Below, piece by piece: positions 15,803 to 17,790 of a stretch of DNA of 17,790 bases. Below the pieces are notes generated by a model. It was not told the DNA's origin. It made no database searches and saw only the letters and a program-made list of their open reading frames with translations. The stretch lies in the NCBI GenBank assembly GCA_051646185.1, contig JBOFCS010000023.1, forward strand, positions 1-17,790, given 5' to 3'. How positions within the stretch are numbered: position 1 is the stretch's first letter; each line of letters starts with the position of its first letter. Source of the stretch: JBOFCS01 sp051646185 (GTDB lineage: Bacteria; Actinomycetota; Actinomycetes; Mycobacteriales; Mycobacteriaceae). Position numbers and translations under genes: made by a program.

Positions 15803-15831
15803 ATCCTAACAGTACGCTTGTCCTGCTGGCT
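15803..15831 (-). promoter_or_regulatory. Predicted acn promoter
   Basis: On the minus strand a -10-like TAGGAT (15808-15803) lies just downstream of the AcnR operator, with a weak -35 position (AGCCAG, 15831-15826) at 17-bp spacing. The operator thus fills the spacer. This predicts a start near 15796 and a leader of about 140 bases, in line with the long acn leader reported in C. glutamicum as I remember it. Confidence 0.5.
15810..15825. promoter_or_regulatory. AcnR operator upstream of acn
   Basis: Read on the minus strand this is CAGGACAAGCGTACTG, an exact match to the AcnR operator pattern CAGNACnnncGTACTG described for C. glutamicum acn (from memory of that work). It lies about 155 bp before the acn start codon and overlaps the predicted -35/-10 spacer, which fits repression by blocking RNA polymerase. 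AcnR itself is encoded directly downstream of acn. Confidence 0.85.
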
Positions 15832-15856
15832 TTCGGGGCAACATTATTGATATAAG

Positions 15857-15874
15857 TCAGAATCTGCATTCTGA
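15857..15874. repeat. Perfect 7-bp inverted repeat in the acn upstream region
   Basis: TCAGAAT-CTGC-ATTCTGA, an 18-bp dyad lying about 31 bp beyond the AcnR operator and before a TAAATTTTTTT tract. It looks like a dimeric regulator site for acn or for the divergent membrane-protein gene. On the plus strand it could also act as a weak intrinsic terminator (hairpin plus T-run), stopping antisense transcripts out of acn. No regulator family was recognised from the sequence. Confidence 0.5.
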
Positions 15875-15947
15875 TAAATTTTTTTGGGCGCGGCGCATAG
15901 AAAAACCGTGGATTCAGTGAAGTACCGTTCGGGTGGATAGTAGTTTA

Positions 15948-15967
15948 TGAGCATTTCAACGTGCTCA
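15948..15967. repeat. 6-bp inverted repeat before the Rv1476-like gene
   Basis: TGAGCA and TGCTCA flank an 8-base spacer, about 38 bp before the ATG at 16005. The remaining part of the 349-bp acn/Rv1476-like divergent gap (15656-16004) holds the acn leader, the AcnR operator and the 18-bp dyad. I see no convincing promoter for the plus-strand gene in it. Confidence 0.3.
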
Positions 15968-16004
15968 AAAGAATGTGACCAAAAGACAGTGAGATCTCAA
16001 TACG

Positions 16005-16541
16005 ATGTTGCCGACAGTGAGTTCACCGCATTTTCCTTCCTATATACCAGACGGGATTGATGTTGCCGAAGTTATTAGTGACATTAATGTTGATGGAGTT
16101 TCGGCGCCACAGAAGGATCATGAGGGCCTTAAGCAGGTGGTTCTCAAGGCAAAATCTCAGGGAATCGATCTGAAGATAATTTTTGTGCCGATCAACCCTC
16201 CCATCGATACTCCGCTTCGCGATTTAGCTACTGAAGTGGGGGTTCATGAAGGCGGAACGGTTCTTGCGTTAAGTCCAAATTTTGTTGGAACCTACAGCGA
16301 CACGATTGACCGAGTTACTCTTGAATCTGGTCAAGATGTAGCAAAAACTGGTCAGCCAGTGTTGTCGGCAAATAACTTCCTCGACGAAGTTGCCGGTTCA
16401 ACGCAGCCTTGGAATCTTTTTACGGTCACCGCGATTGTTGCGGTAGCAATTGGTGTTGCTGTGGCTAAAGTAACTTTTCGAAGTAGTGCTTCGGCTCAAT
16501 TGACTGGAATTGAGCCGGAAAATGAAACGCAAATTAGGTAG
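16005..16541 (+). CDS. Rv1476-family (DUF6676-like) small membrane protein
   Basis: A 178-residue protein of the Rv1476 type, function unknown. Residues about 15-125 form a conserved soluble domain with DGVSAPQKDHEGLKQVV and the strongly conserved LSPNFVGTYSDTIDRVTLES (about 87-106), followed by GQDVAKTGQPVLSANNF. One transmembrane segment (about 137-157, LFTVTAIVAVAIGVAVAKV) leaves a short, basic then acidic C-terminal tail. It lies just upstream of ripA, as in M. tuberculosis and corynebacteria, so a role linked to cell-wall hydrolases is an inference from synteny. ATG 16005 has no clear Shine-Dalgarno (only GTGAG about 15 bases upstream); GTG 16017 is a possible alternative start. Confidence 0.87.
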   Translation: MLPTVSSPHFPSYIPDGIDVAEVISDINVDGVSAPQKDHEGLKQVVLKAKSQGIDLKIIFVPINPPIDTPLRDLATEVGVHEGGTVLALSPNFVGTYSDTIDRVTLESGQDVAKTGQPVLSANNFLDEVAGSTQPWNLFTVTAIVAVAIGVAVAKVTFRSSASAQLTGIEPENETQIR

Positions 16542-16547
16542 TTTGTA

Positions 16548-16582
16548 GCAGGAAATTTCCAATAAATGATGAATCATCCTGC
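16548..16582. repeat. Nested inverted repeats just after the Rv1476-like gene
   Basis: GCAGGA (16548-16553) pairs with TCCTGC (16577-16582). Between and across them lie a perfect 10-bp palindrome GGAAATTTCC (16551-16560) and ATGAT-GA-ATCAT (16566-16577). It begins 6 bp after the stop codon, so a terminator is possible, but no T-run follows; a regulator site for ripA is the alternative. Confidence 0.35.
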
Positions 16583-16624
16583 GCTAAAGGGACATTCGCA
16601 AAAATTTCACTAGATTTCTGTAAA

Positions 16625-16682
16625 TTTTAGCTGCCCGGGATATCGATGGGGAGGTAAGTCAATTGAATCAGTGCAGCTAGAA
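16625..16682 (+). other. Long-range 10-bp stem in the ripA upstream region
   Basis: TTTTAGCTGC (16625-16634) can pair with GCAGCTAGAA (16673-16682), with nine Watson-Crick pairs and one G-T wobble. The stem encloses 38 bases that include GGGGAGG and the palindrome TCAATTGA. It could be a structured mRNA leader if transcription starts upstream of 16625, or a DNA operator region otherwise. It does not match the c-di-AMP riboswitch core as I know it. Confidence 0.35.
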
Positions 16683-16706
16683 GGTAATAAATTACTCTGA
16701 TGTAAT

Positions 16707-16737
16707 TTGTGACTGGAGTTTCTTTAGTTGCTAAAGT
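16707..16737 (+). promoter_or_regulatory. Possible ripA promoter with overlapping hairpin
   Basis: TTGTGA (16707-16712) and an extended -10, TGCTAAAGT (16729-16737, hexamer TAAAGT), are 19 bp apart, about 84 bases before the ripA start. The -10 is part of a perfect inverted repeat, CTTTAG-TTG-CTAAAG (16722-16736), so a bound regulator there would cover the promoter. Just upstream are GTAAT-AA-ATTAC (16684-16695) and another GTAAT (16702-16706). Confidence 0.35.
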
Positions 16738-16820
16738 GACGTACGGTGCCTATGTCGCAGGTGGTGCAAAAGAGAACCAGAATGGCAGATGCATTGCCTA
16801 TCCGAGCTAGGGAGATATAA

Positions 16821-17790
16821 GTGAAGCGAACACGATCAGGCGCATTTACTGGCGCCCGTATGCGCCGAACCACGGTCTTGCTTGGGGTGGCAATAGTTAC
16901 AACGCTCACCATTGGTACAGCTGGCCAGGTTGCTGCAGTTCCTCCAGCTCCACCAAACCCCAGTGATCAGGATATTAATTCTGCGACAGAGCAAGTTGGG
17001 CAGGGATTTAGTACTGTCAGCACCCTTATCGATCAAGTAGCTTCAGCGAATCAGCGATTGCAAGAACTTGATGACGATGCAGCCATAAAACGAGAAGAAG
17101 TTAATAAAGCATTAGTTGATTTGCAGAATGCGAGAGATTCCGCTGAGGTAGCACAGATTGCAGTTCAGGCTGCGCAAAAATCTGTCACTGAAGCCGCCCA
17201 AGCGTTTGAAGTTGCGCAGAAAAAGTTCGATAAATTTGCAGTGTCCAGTTATAAACAGGGAAGTACAGCGGGTTCGCTTACATCATTTTTTGGCTCGCAA
17301 GGACCAGAAGATGTCATTAATCGAGCCCAGCTTCTTAAGGTAATCTCGATTAATCAGCAGTCGGTTCTTGATGGTTTACAAAGAGCGAGAACAGAAGAAT
17401 CTAACCGTGAGTCCAGCGCCAAGGCAGCAAAAGCACAGGCTGATGCTGCAGCTGAGGATGCCACTAAAAAGAAAAGTGCAGCTCAATCTGCGATTGATTC
17501 AGTCATGTCAGCGCTAAAAGATCAATCTGAAGAAAAAGCTAAGGTTGAGAGTCAGCGCGATTCTGCTCAGGTCCAACTTATCGCGGCCCAAAATAAGGCT
17601 TACAGTCTTGAGGGGCAACGGGCCGCCTATAGTCAATGGGAAGAGCAACGTAAGGCTGAGGAGGCTGCAAAGGCTAGAGCTGCAGAGGCAGCACGGCAGG
17701 CTGCCGCTGAGGCCGCAGCACGTGCGGTAGCCAATGAGCTAGCTATCGCTGCAGCAGCTGCGATAGAGAGCAGTCAACGGCCGCATACCG
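16821..17790 (+). CDS. ripA: RipA-like peptidoglycan hydrolase, N-terminal part
   Basis: The open frame runs to the window end, so only about 323 N-terminal residues are visible. GTG 16821 has GGGAG 6 bases upstream. A twin-basic start, a hydrophobic core (TTVLLGVAIVTTLTIGTAG) and a VAA-V cleavage-like site at about 37-40 form a signal peptide. The mature part has the RipA N-terminal coiled-coil domain: VASANQRLQELDDDA, VNKALVDLQNARDSAE and KFDKFAVSSYKQGS, then a second helical block. It ends in an unusual Ala/Glu/Arg-rich helix (about 278-310). In M. tuberculosis RipA (Rv1477) this domain shields a C-terminal NlpC/P60 endopeptidase that cleaves the peptide stems during cell separation. That catalytic domain is not in the window, so activity is inferred. 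ripB probably follows. Confidence 0.85.
   Translation, partial: MKRTRSGAFTGARMRRTTVLLGVAIVTTLTIGTAGQVAAVPPAPPNPSDQDINSATEQVGQGFSTVSTLIDQVASANQRLQELDDDAAIKREEVNKALVDLQNARDSAEVAQIAVQAAQKSVTEAAQAFEVAQKKFDKFAVSSYKQGSTAGSLTSFFGSQGPEDVINRAQLLKVISINQQSVLDGLQRARTEESNRESSAKAAKAQADAAAEDATKKKSAAQSAIDSVMSALKDQSEEKAKVESQRDSAQVQLIAAQNKAYSLEGQRAAYSQWEEQRKAEEAAKARAAEAARQAAAEAAARAVANELAIAAAAAIESSQRPHT

Noticed and set aside
15801..15820. DtxR/IdeR iron box upstream of acn.
   Set aside because: Only TTAGG of the 19-bp iron box is present, on the minus strand; the rest does not match.
15948..15967. SOS box before the Rv1476-like gene.
   Set aside because: The TGAGCA/TGCTCA repeat does not match the actinobacterial LexA pattern (TCGAAC-N4-GTTCGA type), and the gene has no link to DNA damage.
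16684..16740. MtrA binding sites before ripA (GTAAT and GTGAC repeats).
   Set aside because: The GTNAY half-sites at 16684, 16702, 16709 and 16736 do not show the roughly 11-bp direct-repeat spacing expected of MtrA sites as I remember them.
16542..16820. A c-di-AMP (ydaO-type) riboswitch before ripA, as known for some actinobacterial cell-wall hydrolases.
   Set aside because: I could not find the conserved GCCGAAUC, GGGG(U)GAAUC or GACAGCUAACUC elements; only isolated GGGGAGG and CAGCTAG fragments are present. A covariance-model search would settle it.

Overview
The window is an actinobacterial chromosome segment, almost certainly from the order Mycobacteriales (Corynebacterium/Mycobacterium/Rhodococcus relatives). 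Two things support this. The gene order sufR-sufB-sufD-sufC-sufS-sufU-sufT ... trxA ... ABC-F - small HTH gene - TetR regulator - aconitase - small membrane protein - ripA follows the Mycobacterium tuberculosis Rv1460-Rv1477 stretch as I remember it. The protein signatures (SufR-type cysteines, AcnR, RipA N-terminal domain) are also typical of that order. By eye G+C is only about one half, with many A/T third positions, which is low for the group, so a low-GC Corynebacterium-like organism is the best guess. No mobile element, CRISPR array, tRNA or rRNA is visible.

Region 1 (2-6136, + strand) is the SUF iron-sulfur cluster assembly operon: the 3' end of the [Fe-S]-sensing repressor gene sufR, then sufB, sufD, sufC, sufS, sufU and sufT. 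The genes are tightly packed, with TAATG or ATGA overlaps at three of the junctions. Region 2 (6215-6586, +) is a thioredoxin gene that probably has its own promoter. Region 3 (6583-9872, - strand) is a three-gene unit transcribed towards trxA: a DUF445 membrane protein, a DUF4393/Abi-alpha-family protein and a CrtL-type lycopene cyclase. The last two reading frames overlap. This block sits where M. tuberculosis has trxB1 and echA12.

Region 4 (10131-12104, +) holds an ABC-F ATPase and a 75-residue helix-turn-helix protein. Region 5 (12137-15655, -) is aconitase (acn) followed by its TetR-family repressor acnR, separated by a strong GC-rich hairpin. Upstream of acn lies a perfect match to the published AcnR operator pattern, placed inside the predicted promoter. 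A second, unexplained palindrome lies just beyond it.

Region 6 (16005-17790, +) is a DUF6676-like membrane protein (Rv1476 family), a regulatory-looking 279-bp gap rich in inverted repeats, and the 5' part of ripA, which encodes a secreted peptidoglycan hydrolase whose catalytic domain lies beyond the window end.

Functionally the window is a housekeeping block: Fe-S cluster synthesis, a redox protein, an Fe-S client enzyme (aconitase) with its dedicated repressor, ribosome rescue or antibiotic tolerance (ABC-F), membrane pigment and envelope proteins, and cell-wall remodelling. I see no clearly new multi-gene system. The best leads are non-coding (the acn control region, the acn-acnR hairpin, the ripA upstream palindromes), the DUF445-DUF4393-crtL unit, and the tiny HTH/RGR protein.
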